Part shown: positions 1 to 6,939 of the stretch, piece by piece
Layout: the number at the start of each line of letters is the position of its first letter
Position numbering within the stretch: position 1 is the stretch's first letter
Source of the DNA: an uncultured Collinsella sp.
GTDB lineage: Bacteria > Actinomycetota > Coriobacteriia > Coriobacteriales > Coriobacteriaceae
Length of the DNA stretch: 15,177 nt
Reading direction: 5' to 3'
Assembly: GCA_902494625.1 (NCBI GenBank)
Contig: CABUUB010000041.1
Coordinates: forward strand, 1 to 15,177
Position numbers and translations under genes: made by a program
Notes under the pieces: model-generated
Database searches by the model: none
Told to the model about the DNA's origin: nothing
Seen by the model: the letters and a program-made list of their open reading frames with translations, nothing else

Positions 1-723
1 GGCCGCAGCGCCCATCCATAGCAGGTCGTGGTTGCCCCACTGAATGTCGAGCGAATGGTAGGTGAGCAGGCGGTCCATAATCTTGGCAGCGCCGCCGCCA
101 CGGTCGAAGATATCGCCCACCAGGTGCAGGTGGTCGACGGCCAGCCGCTTGATGAGTGAGGCGAGCGACTCGATAAAGTCGTCGGCGCTGGCGGTCTCCA
201 GGATGGACTCCACGATGCGCTCGTGATAGCGCACGCGATAGTTGTTCTCGTCCGGGTGCGTGTGCAACAACTCGTCGATGATATAGGCGTAGTCGCGCGG
301 GATGGCCTTGCGCACTTTGGAGCGCGTGTAGCGGCTTGAAAGCGAGCGAGCGACCATGATGAGCTGGTCAAGCATCGTTTTGTACCAGGTTGGCGAGTCC
401 TCGCGCTGGCTGCGGACCAGCTCGATCTTCTCGCGCGGGTAGTAGATGAGCGTGCACAGCTCGCCCTTTTCGTCAAAGGAGAGCGTGTCGCCAAAGATCT
501 CGTCGACATGTTCGCGCACGACGCCCGAGCAGTTGTTGAGGATGTGCATAAAGGCTTCGTACTCGCCATGCACGTCGCTCATAAAATGCTCGGTGCCCTT
601 GGGTAGGTTGAGGATGGCCGAGAGGTTGATAATTTCGGTAAATGCGGATTGTTCGGTGGGGAACTGTCTCGACAGCAGGCGCAGATACTTGAAGTCTTGC
701 GGGTTGCGATCGAATGCGACCAT
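1..723 (-). CDS. fbp: Fructose-1,6-bisphosphatase class III, N-terminal part (cut by window edge)
   Basis: Dephosphorylates fructose 1,6-bisphosphate to fructose 6-phosphate in gluconeogenesis, in the cytoplasm. The minus-strand frame opens with ATG at 723 and stays open to base 1, giving 241 residues. Metallophosphoesterase motifs are visible: SDVHGEY at residues 49-55, GDIFDRG at 203-209 and GNHD at 230-233, followed by LLWMGAAA. The spacing and surrounding text (MSDVHGEYEAF, DIQWGNHD) fit the large Bacillus/Clostridium-type class III FBPase, whose full length I recall as about 640 residues, so roughly the last 400 lie outside. The start is supported by GGAAGGTG at 735-728. The gene is divergent from the degV-family gene and has a 10-bp dyad just upstream (751-780). 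Family assignment is firm from motifs; regulation is inference. Confidence 0.93.
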   Translation of the reverse strand, partial: MVAFDRNPQDFKYLRLLSRQFPTEQSAFTEIINLSAILNLPKGTEHFMSDVHGEYEAFMHILNNCSGVVREHVDEIFGDTLSFDEKGELCTLIYYPREKIELVRSQREDSPTWYKTMLDQLIMVARSLSSRYTRSKVRKAIPRDYAYIIDELLHTHPDENNYRVRYHERIVESILETASADDFIESLASLIKRLAVDHLHLVGDIFDRGGGAAKIMDRLLTYHSLDIQWGNHDLLWMGAAA

Positions 724-750
724 GAAACACCTTCCGATGGGGCTGGTAAA

Positions 751-780
751 ACTGATAAACAGCGTCAAACGTTTATCAGT
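751..780. promoter_or_regulatory. Perfect inverted repeat upstream of fbp, candidate operator
   Basis: ACTGATAAAC at 751-760 and GTTTATCAGT at 771-780 form perfect 10-bp arms around a 10-bp spacer, so half-sites are two helical turns apart. The dyad lies 28 bp upstream of the fbp start codon. The stem is AT-rich and has no U-run beside it, so an operator for a dimeric regulator is more likely than a terminator. The regulator is unknown. Confidence 0.5.
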
Positions 781-1004
781 ATGCGCCGCTTTTGTTTCGA
801 TTTTGCGCCAGCGGCTGAATTGTCAGCTGAACGGTTTGGTAAACCGATTTAGTTGAGGTAGATATGGCGGTTGAGTGGAGACGACAGAGGGTGTTTTCTC
901 AGATATTTATGCGTGGGGTCGGTGGAGACGATAGTGGTAAAGATGTTCGCTATTTTTGGTTCGATTTGGTAAATAGTGGACATATGTACCGTATGTAGGC
1001 TCAC

Positions 1005-1015
1005 TGTGCGATAAT
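1005..1015 (+). promoter_or_regulatory. Candidate extended -10 promoter of the degV-family gene
   Basis: TGTGCGATAAT contains TG, one base, then the hexamer GATAAT (1010-1015), one mismatch from TATAAT. No good -35 box lies 16-18 bp upstream, as is common for extended -10 promoters. The same 11-mer occurs on the minus strand upstream of the MetRS-like gene (6899-6889), which strengthens the reading as a promoter. Confidence 0.5.
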
Positions 1016-1043
1016 TTGCGCAGCAATGAGTAAGGAGCCTCAT

Positions 1044-1934
1044 ATGAGTGATTTTGTCCTGACCTGTGAATCCGCCGCCGACCGAACCCGTGAGTTCTTT
1101 GCGTCGCGCAATATCCCTGTCGTGTGTTTTCATTACGAGATCGACGATGTTGTCTATACGGACGATCTGTATCAGTCGATTACGCCGGACAAGTTTTTTG
1201 CCCAGATTGCCGCGGGCGCCATGCCCAAGACGTCCCAGGTGAGCGTGGGTGAGTACGAGGAGTTTTGGGAGCCGTTTGTTGCCGAGGGTAAAGACGTGCT
1301 GCACCTGACGTTGTCGTCGGGTATTTCGGGCACGTATGGATCGGCCTGCGTTGCGGCGCAGATGCTCGCGGATCGCTATCCCCAGGGCGGCAAGGTGCGC
1401 GTCATCGATTCGCTGGCGGCGTCTTCGGGCTTTGGCCTGTTGCTGGAATATGCCGCCGACGTGCGCGACAGCGGGGCTTCACTCGACGAGACGGCCGCTT
1501 GGATTGAGAAGCATAAACTCAACCTGCACCACTGGTTCTTCTCGACCGATCTGTCGAGCTACCTGCGCGGCGGTCGCATTTCGGCCGCGAGCGCGATCAT
1601 CGGCACGGCGCTTAAGATTTGCCCGCTTATGACGGTCGATTGCGACGGCAAGCTGTCGCCACGTGAGAAGATTCGCACTAAGAAGCGCGCGATTTCCGAG
1701 ATGGCTAAGACCATGATGGCACACGTGCAGGACGGTGCGGATTATTCGGGTAAGTGCATCATGTCGCACTCGGCGTGCCGCGAGGATGCCGAGGCAGTTG
1801 TGGCGCTGATTGAGGAACAGGTCCCGCAGCTTAAAGGCAAGATTGAGATCAATGACATCGGTACTCTGATTGGCTCGCATACCGGACCTGGTACGGTGGC
1901 GCTCTTCTTTATGGGCGACAAGCGCGTGGATTAA
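1044..1934 (+). CDS. DegV family fatty-acid-binding protein
   Basis: A 296-residue DegV-family protein. Characterised members (FakB) hold a fatty acid and present it to the kinase FakA for phosphorylation; others are only known as lipid-binding. Family landmarks are TSQVSVGE at residues 63-70, LSSGISGTY at 90-98, LRGGRIS at 164-170 and SHTGPGTVALFF near 278-289. The length matches the family norm of about 280-300. I chose ATG at 1044 because AAGGAG (1032-1037) sits 6 bases before it; an in-frame ATG at 1026 precedes that site and has none of its own. The gene stands alone with its own promoter candidate and a strong terminator, and no FakA partner is present in the window. The bound ligand cannot be told from sequence. 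Confidence 0.92.
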   Translation: MSDFVLTCESAADRTREFFASRNIPVVCFHYEIDDVVYTDDLYQSITPDKFFAQIAAGAMPKTSQVSVGEYEEFWEPFVAEGKDVLHLTLSSGISGTYGSACVAAQMLADRYPQGGKVRVIDSLAASSGFGLLLEYAADVRDSGASLDETAAWIEKHKLNLHHWFFSTDLSSYLRGGRISAASAIIGTALKICPLMTVDCDGKLSPREKIRTKKRAISEMAKTMMAHVQDGADYSGKCIMSHSACREDAEAVVALIEEQVPQLKGKIEINDIGTLIGSHTGPGTVALFFMGDKRVD

Positions 1935-1975
1935 CTTGGCTCATCACGTCGCTGCGTGATTGCTCAAACGAAAAC

Positions 1976-2003
1976 GGCCCGCCTCACGTTTGTGGGGCGG
2001 GCC
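1976..2003. terminator. Two-way intrinsic terminator between convergent genes
   Basis: GGCCCGCC at 1976-1983 pairs with GGCGGGCC at 1996-2003 in a perfect 8-bp GC stem. TTGCTGTT follows on the plus strand. On the minus strand the stem is followed by G and then TTTT (1974-1971). It lies between the stops of the degV-family gene and the convergent 2016-3107 gene, so it probably serves both. Confidence 0.8.
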
Positions 2004-2015
2004 TTGCTGTTGCGG

Positions 2016-3107
2016 CTAGCGTTTCTTTCCGCGGAAGAAGAAGCCGTGCAGTGACGGCTTGAGGCCGCGGTTGGCGCGATGCTCCTCGACTCGCTCGTGG
2101 ATCGAAGCGACGCGCTCGATGACTTCGTCGGGAATCGGCACATCGGGATTCATGTTCTCGACCTGGCTGACCTCGGCGGCGGCGACTTGGTCGATAATGG
2201 GCACATCGTCGCGCGAGATGACAGGTGTGGCGTCCTCCTTCATCTTGCGATAACGCTGCATCATGTCGGTCTGCAGCTGCTGGGCCGAAGGCGGCGTCCA
2301 GATGATGGCGTTGGCGCCGGCGGCGATGGTCTCACGGATGCTCTCGGGTGTCTTGCCGCCCGGCGCGATGAGCGGCAGGTTGGGATAGTGCTCGCGCAGC
2401 TCACGCAGGACCTGGGGTGTGTTTTTGCCGGCGGCGATGTTGAGAATCTTGGCTCCGGCGCGCACTTTGGCATGCGCATCATCGTCGCAACGTACGACCG
2501 TGGCGATGACAGGGATGTCGGCGATGTTGGTGATGTGCTCGACCATCTCGGCAGTGGCGGGGGAATTGACCACGCAGCCCGCCGCGCCCTGCATTTCGGA
2601 GACGGCTGCCATCTGTACGGAGCGCTTACCGGTGGTGGTGCCACCGCCCACGCCTACAAAGACCGGGCACTCGGCGACGGTCAGCAGCGCCTGCGTAATG
2701 GCCGGCTGCGGCGTGAAGGGGTAGACCGCAAAGACGGCATCGGCATTGGAGTTGCGGATGACAGCCACGTCGGTGGTGTAGATGAGCGATTTGATGCGAC
2801 GGCCGAAGAGCGTAAAGCCGCTGGCCTCCTCGATCTCGTCGGGCATGCGAAGGGCAGCCTTGCGCAGACGTCCGTCGATGGGCAGGGGTTCCATAGGGAG
2901 CAGGCCGTTGGGCGTGACGGCTACCTGGGGCTCGGTGAACTCGTCTGCGAGCTCGACCTCGGAGAAATCGACCGAGGCGACGATGTCCTCGTGAACCTCG
3001 GCGGGCACATCGATGGGAGCTTGGTCGTTTGCCGCGGCAGGCGTGTCGAAGGAGCTAGTGCCGACGAAGGCGTCGACGCGCTCATTTAGATCGTTGAGGG
3101 TATCCAT
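2016..3107 (-). CDS. Conserved TIM-barrel-like protein with acidic N-terminal extension (function unknown)
   Basis: A 363-residue protein. The core, roughly residues 95-290, alternates short hydrophobic strands and helices like a (beta/alpha)8 barrel. It carries glycine loops of the phosphate-binding kind: VGVGGGTTTGKRS at 151-163, ILNIAAGKNT at 211-220 and APGGKTPESI near 238-247. It resembles a family that I recall in Firmicutes under the loose name 'hydrolase', with distant similarity to KDPG-aldolase or IMPDH-like barrels; no reaction can be assigned. Residues 1-80 are acidic and low in complexity (many D, E, A, V), and residues 300-363 form a charged tail ending GKKR; both look like additions to the core. 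The ribosome binding site before 3107 is weak. It converges on the degV-family gene across a shared terminator. No missing domain or frameshift is visible. Confidence 0.75.
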   Translation of the reverse strand: MDTLNDLNERVDAFVGTSSFDTPAAANDQAPIDVPAEVHEDIVASVDFSEVELADEFTEPQVAVTPNGLLPMEPLPIDGRLRKAALRMPDEIEEASGFTLFGRRIKSLIYTTDVAVIRNSNADAVFAVYPFTPQPAITQALLTVAECPVFVGVGGGTTTGKRSVQMAAVSEMQGAAGCVVNSPATAEMVEHITNIADIPVIATVVRCDDDAHAKVRAGAKILNIAAGKNTPQVLRELREHYPNLPLIAPGGKTPESIRETIAAGANAIIWTPPSAQQLQTDMMQRYRKMKEDATPVISRDDVPIIDQVAAAEVSQVENMNPDVPIPDEVIERVASIHERVEEHRANRGLKPSLHGFFFRGKKR

Positions 3108-3298
3108 GGAGGCTCGATTCTATGTGATAACGGCCGGCGCTATGCAGCCGGAATTGCGAATGCTAAATCGTTTGACGAATTGATTTTTCCCCGCCGCGCC
3201 ATCCGTTAGACCGAAGGGCCGGCGAACGTGAAGGAGCTGTGGTGGCGGGTATCGAGGTGCTATCTTGAAAGTCCCGTTTAAAAGAGAGGTGACGCGGT

Positions 3299-3469
3299 AT
3301 GGAATTGACAGCAATGTTTGGCTCGATTGGCCTGTGTGTGGCCGCAATCGTTGCCGCCGCGCTCATCTACTTTGTGGTCACGGCCATTAAGGGCAAAAGG
3401 GCCGAACGCAAAGAGCGCGCGATACTTAAACAGCATCGCGACCAGCAGGGCAAACGCGCACAGAGATAA
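3299..3469 (+). CDS. Small single-span membrane protein (56 residues)
   Basis: An unrecognised 56-residue protein. GAGAGGTG at 3284-3291 lies 7 bases before the ATG, which is good support for translation. Residues 7-30 (FGSIGLCVAAIVAAALIYFV and the next few) form one membrane span. The rest is a strongly basic tail (KGKRAERKERAILKQHRDQQ and on) that by the positive-inside rule should face the cytoplasm. It starts 191 bp from the divergent 3107 gene and ends 24 bp before the convergent RNA methyltransferase; I see no terminator between those two. The function is unknown; such proteins often modulate a membrane complex, but that is a general inference. Confidence 0.7.
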   Translation: MELTAMFGSIGLCVAAIVAAALIYFVVTAIKGKRAERKERAILKQHRDQQGKRAQR

Positions 3470-3493
3470 CTTGTTGAGTTTTGGACCCGTGCG

Positions 3494-4597
3494 CTAGCTG
3501 CGTTTTCGGATCAGGGCAATGTAGAAGCCCTCAAAGTCGCGGCTAGGCGGAATGGTGAGCGTGCCGGGCAGGCCGTTGGCGATGGCCGATACCTGACCCG
3601 CGGCAATGGCCTCGGTCAGGGCGTTGGACTCGATGCGCGGCTCCTCACCAGCTTCCTGGGCGCGGCGTGCTTCGCTTTCGCTTGGCGTGCCGTCGAGGGG
3701 GATAAGCTCGCAGTCCATATGCTTGTCGAGGGCCTCTTGCAGGGCGTCCTCGTTTTCCTGCGGTATGATCGAACAAGTGGAATAGACGAGCGTGCCGCCC
3801 GGCTTGAGGGCTCCCATGGCGCGGTCCAGAAGCGCGCGCTGCGAGCGGGCGCACTTGCTCAGCAACTGCTCGGTCAGGCCGCGCAGGCTTTTCTCGTTGC
3901 CGCTGATGACGGTGCCCGTGCCGGTGCAGGGGGCGTCGAGCAGGATGCGGTCGAAGCGGAAGAACTCGTCGAGCTCGCGTGCGTCAATGCGCATGACGGG
4001 CACGTTTTTGGCGCCCTGGCGGCCCAAGTTGGCCTCGAGCTTTTCGGCACGGGGAATGCTCATCTCGCAGGCGGTAAGGTGCGCCTGTCCCTGCGTGAGG
4101 GCGGCGATCTGCGTCGTCTTGCCGCCAGGGGCTGCGCACATGTCCAGGATGTCCTCGCCTGCCTGGGCGCCCAGGACCAACGGCGGCATCATGGATGACA
4201 GGCTCTGCAGGTAGATCTTGCCGTCGCGGTAGATGTCGAGGTCCCACAGATCGGAAACCTGGGCCTCGGGCAGGATAAAGGCGTTCGGGTACCAGGCGAC
4301 AGCGTTGTGGGCGATGCCGGCGGCATCGAGCGCCGCAGCGATGTCCTCGGCGGTTGCCTTGAGCGTGTTGGCGCGCAGCGTGACCGGGCGTGTGGCCGCG
4401 GCGCCGAAGCCCTCGATTATGAGCTCGGCATCGGTGGGGGCATAGGCGCCGGCGACCGTGTCGACCATAAAGCGCGGCAGGTCGGCGGCGCAGGGAAGGG
4501 CGGCAAGCTGGTCGGAAAGCTCGGTAGCGGCAAACTGCCTGAGCTTGAGCTCGGCCTTGACCTGCTTTTTCTGCTTACGACGACGCGGCTTGGACAT
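3494..4597 (-). CDS. RsmB/NOP2-family RNA (cytosine-5-)-methyltransferase
   Basis: Transfers a methyl group from SAM to C5 of a cytosine in rRNA or tRNA. The 367-residue protein starts with a basic stretch (MSKPRRRKQKKQVK) suited to RNA contact. It carries the SAM loop DMCAAPGGKT at residues 152-161, motif IV DAPCTGTG at 221-228 with Cys224, and motif VI STCS at 273-276 with Cys275. In this family one cysteine is the nucleophile and the other helps release the product. The C-terminal DFEGFYIALIRK is also typical. It is shorter than E. coli RsmB and lacks its NusB-like N-terminal domain; the target (RsmF-like rRNA site or tRNA) cannot be decided. GGAAGGAAAG precedes the ATG on the minus strand. 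It follows the MetRS-like gene by 59 bp on the same strand, suggesting co-transcription of two translation genes. Confidence 0.9.
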   Translation of the reverse strand: MSKPRRRKQKKQVKAELKLRQFAATELSDQLAALPCAADLPRFMVDTVAGAYAPTDAELIIEGFGAAATRPVTLRANTLKATAEDIAAALDAAGIAHNAVAWYPNAFILPEAQVSDLWDLDIYRDGKIYLQSLSSMMPPLVLGAQAGEDILDMCAAPGGKTTQIAALTQGQAHLTACEMSIPRAEKLEANLGRQGAKNVPVMRIDARELDEFFRFDRILLDAPCTGTGTVISGNEKSLRGLTEQLLSKCARSQRALLDRAMGALKPGGTLVYSTCSIIPQENEDALQEALDKHMDCELIPLDGTPSESEARRAQEAGEEPRIESNALTEAIAAGQVSAIANGLPGTLTIPPSRDFEGFYIALIRKRS

Positions 4598-4635
4598 CCG
4601 TCTTTCCTTCCCGTCCCAAATTGACTACTTTCCGG

Positions 4636-4655
4636 GCACGCCGCTGCTGGCGTGC
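4636..4655. other. Perfect 7-bp hairpin between the MetRS-like and methyltransferase genes
   Basis: GCACGCC (4636-4642) and GGCGTGC (4649-4655) pair around a 6-base loop, one base beyond the MetRS-like stop codon. On the minus strand no U-run follows, so it is not a full terminator; it may only reduce read-through or shield the 3' end of the upstream message. Confidence 0.45.
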
Positions 4656-4656
4656 T

Positions 4657-6807
4657 TTAGTACTGGCTCTCGTGCTTGCTAAAGAAATCGAAGCGCGGGG
4701 GCAGCGGCTTCACGCGGTGCTCGCCGGGCTTCTCGCCCAGGCTCTCCACAAACTCGTCCGTGGAGGCAAAGATATTGTCCCAGCTAAAGAAGGCGACCGG
4801 GTCGACGTCGAAGTACTCGCAGATGAGCTCGCAGCCGGCCGGGACGATGCCGTGCATGAGCACGGTTGCCACGCGCAGCTCGGTAAAGGCGTCGACGAGG
4901 GCCTGCTTCATCGCGGCGTTTGCCTCGTTACCCTCGAGCTTGTTGGCGGCCTTGGAGGCGTCGCTCCAGCGCTTGTTGGCGGCGCGCAGGTAGTCGTCGC
5001 ACACGGCAAGCGCGCGGTGCGTCTCGAACTTGTACATGGCCTGCTCAAAGGCGAGGGCTGCCTGTTGGGCGGCTTCGACCACGGTGTCAGAAGCGGCACC
5101 GGCGGGGATGCAGCCGTTGCGGTAGGGGCCTTCGTCGCCTTCCTTGACGGCGACGCCGTAGAAGCAGCTGCGGGCCAGGCGGTTGAACACGCCGGTCAGC
5201 AGCGCGCTCTCCTTAAGGGCCGGGTCGATAACGCGCTTGTCGTCGCAGGCGCGCACCTCGTTGCCGTCCTTGTCCTTGCCGGTCACACGCGTGTCGTATG
5301 CCTTGGGGCTAAAGCTCACTGGCTTTTCGGACAGGCCGAGCGACAGCCAATGCGCGCGCATCTGCTCGCAGGTGTAGTGGTTGAGCAGGTCGTCTGCCGG
5401 CGGGGGAGGCGTCTGCGAGGACGAGCTGGCCTTTTTGCCCATGTAGAGCAGGTGGTAGCAGGCGCTGACGGTGCTCTGCGTGAGGTCCCAGCCCAGGGCC
5501 TCCCACATGGCGGTCTGCGCGATGCAGTAGAAATAGATGTTGTCCTGACCGATGAACTGGTAAATCTGAGCGTCGTCAGAGCACCACCAGTCGCGCCAGT
5601 CGAGCGAGCTGTGCTGGTAGGTTGGCGCGGGGACTTGCGTGGAATTGGCGGCGGGCTCGCCCATGAGGGCGGCGTCCTGGGCGGCGATACCCTCGGTCAC
5701 GCCGGCGGCACGGGCGTCGCGGGCGAGTACAGTACGCGTGTAGCTGATGGGCGCCCACAGGCTCTCGGGCCAGCACCAGCAGGTGACGTCGGAGACGCCA
5801 TCGACCTCGGGCACCGGAACGCCCCAGTCGATGTTGCCGGTGATGCGGAAGGGCACGAGCGCCTTGCCGCTGCGGAAGCGCACGCCGCCGTTGGCGAGCA
5901 CCGCGTGGGCGTCGTCGCGCTCCTTCCAGCTGGGGAAGGTGACGGTAAAGCTGCTCTTGTTGCCCTCGGGCTCCAGCACGGTGTGCTCAGGAAGCTGATC
6001 CTCGACGGCATCGAAGGCCTCGCGGAACTTGTTCTGGATGTAGAGCTGGGCCGGCAGCAGCCACTCCTCCATGGTCTTGGAGACCACGGAGCGAACCTGC
6101 GGGTTCTGGGCGAGCTTGGCGGTATAGGTCTTCATAAAGTCGAGGTAGGCCGGCAGGTCGAAGTAGAGGTTGTCGACCGGGCGCAGCTCGGGCACCTCGC
6201 CGGTGAGCTGGCTCTTGGGCGCGATGAGCTCCTCGGGCTCAAACTGGTGGCCCAGGTCGCACTCGTCGGCATAGGCCTTCTCGGACTTGCAGCCCTGGAT
6301 GGGGCAGCGGCCGATCACCTGACGGCCGTTGAGGAACGTGCCGGCCTTGGCATCGTAGAACTGCAGCGTGGAGCGCTTGGAGATGGTGCCCTGCTCGTGC
6401 AGGCGCTTGATAATCTCGGCGGTCACCTCGTTGTGAATCTGCGCAGCCGGCTCAAGGCCCGAGCCGCCGTAGATATCGCAGCTGATGTTGTAGTTGTTGA
6501 GGGTCGCGGCCTGGCGGGAGTGATTGGACTCGACATACTCACTAATGGACTTGTCGTAGCCCTCGTTCTCCTTGAGCTTGCGGTAGCTCTCCATGATGGG
6601 CGATCCGTAGCAGTCGGTTCCCGAGGTGAAGATGACATTCTCGCGGCCCAGACGGTCGCGCAGGAAGCGGGCGAAGAAGTCGGCAGGGACAAAGACGCCG
6701 CCAACGTGGCCAAAGTGAAGGCCCTTGTTGCCATAGGGCTCGCCGGCGGTAACGATGGCGCGGCGAGGCCAGCTGGGACGGTCGTTCATGGAGTATTTGG
6801 ATGCCAT
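4657..6807 (-). CDS. Methionyl-tRNA synthetase-like class I tRNA ligase with degenerate KMSKS loop
   Basis: A 716-residue class I aminoacyl-tRNA synthetase of MetRS type, which would charge tRNA with methionine using ATP. The HIGH box appears as HFGH (residues 31-34). A zinc-knuckle-like segment at 168-187 has CPIQGC and CDLGH, followed by the MetRS-like PVDNLYFDLPAY. R-x-x-GNIDWGVPVP (321-333) and FIGQDNIYFY (418-427) also match the MetRS fold. Where KMSKS should be, the text is GKKASSSSQTPPPP (457-470), a marked departure. About 70 extra residues (roughly 255-320) precede the GNIDWG segment. A helical anticodon-binding region follows, and no EMAP-type C-terminal domain is seen. I chose ATG at 6807 because AAGGAG stands just upstream; 31 further in-frame codons upstream look non-conserved. 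It may be the cell's MetRS or a second paralogue, so I give no gene symbol. The RNA methyltransferase follows in the same direction. Confidence 0.85.
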   Translation of the reverse strand: MASKYSMNDRPSWPRRAIVTAGEPYGNKGLHFGHVGGVFVPADFFARFLRDRLGRENVIFTSGTDCYGSPIMESYRKLKENEGYDKSISEYVESNHSRQAATLNNYNISCDIYGGSGLEPAAQIHNEVTAEIIKRLHEQGTISKRSTLQFYDAKAGTFLNGRQVIGRCPIQGCKSEKAYADECDLGHQFEPEELIAPKSQLTGEVPELRPVDNLYFDLPAYLDFMKTYTAKLAQNPQVRSVVSKTMEEWLLPAQLYIQNKFREAFDAVEDQLPEHTVLEPEGNKSSFTVTFPSWKERDDAHAVLANGGVRFRSGKALVPFRITGNIDWGVPVPEVDGVSDVTCWCWPESLWAPISYTRTVLARDARAAGVTEGIAAQDAALMGEPAANSTQVPAPTYQHSSLDWRDWWCSDDAQIYQFIGQDNIYFYCIAQTAMWEALGWDLTQSTVSACYHLLYMGKKASSSSQTPPPPADDLLNHYTCEQMRAHWLSLGLSEKPVSFSPKAYDTRVTGKDKDGNEVRACDDKRVIDPALKESALLTGVFNRLARSCFYGVAVKEGDEGPYRNGCIPAGAASDTVVEAAQQAALAFEQAMYKFETHRALAVCDDYLRAANKRWSDASKAANKLEGNEANAAMKQALVDAFTELRVATVLMHGIVPAGCELICEYFDVDPVAFFSWDNIFASTDEFVESLGEKPGEHRVKPLPPRFDFFSKHESQY

Positions 6808-6888
6808 GGGACTCCTTCGCATATGGTGAGAGCGCAGTCGGGCGTGGGGCTCGGCGGCGCGGTGGTCAATTCGTGCATATCGTTCGAC

Positions 6889-6899
6889 ATTATCGCACA
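6889..6899 (-). promoter_or_regulatory. Candidate extended -10 promoter of the MetRS-like gene
   Basis: On the minus strand TGTGCGATAAT reads TG, one base, then GATAAT. It lies about 80 bp upstream of the chosen ATG at 6807, leaving a leader of roughly 75 bases. It is identical to the 11-mer at 1005-1015 in front of the degV-family gene. No clear -35 box is seen. It falls inside the longest possible reading frame, another reason to prefer the 6807 start. Confidence 0.5.
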
Positions 6900-6939
6900 T
6901 GCGGACGGGTACGTGGCAGGGGCGCTATCCTAAGATGCT

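Larger units (their letters stand above)
724..1043. other. 320-bp divergent intergenic region between fbp and the degV-family gene
   Basis: No credible gene is seen here. From left to right it holds the fbp ribosome binding site, the 751-780 dyad, a direct repeat of GTGGAGACGA(C/T)AG at 875-887 and 922-934, an imperfect dyad at 980-996, a candidate extended -10 element at 1005-1015 and the ribosome binding site AAGGAG at 1032-1037. The rest is plain AT-richer spacer. Confidence 0.6.

Noticed and set aside
2079..3089. A 336-codon plus-strand frame opposite the TIM-barrel-like gene
   Set aside because: The composition is typical of an antisense shadow (GDG, DLG, RRR runs) and conserved glycine motifs lie on the other strand.
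6808..6900. Longer N-terminus for the MetRS-like protein starting at 6900
   Set aside because: No ribosome binding site there, the extra residues look unlike the family, and the promoter candidate at 6889-6899 overlaps it; AAGGAG supports 6807.
4621..6933. A 770-codon open frame on the plus strand opposite the MetRS-like gene
   Set aside because: It is the mirror of a GC-rich coding frame; its translation is repetitive (VGG, LAG, HAG runs) without domain features, while the minus strand has clear synthetase motifs.
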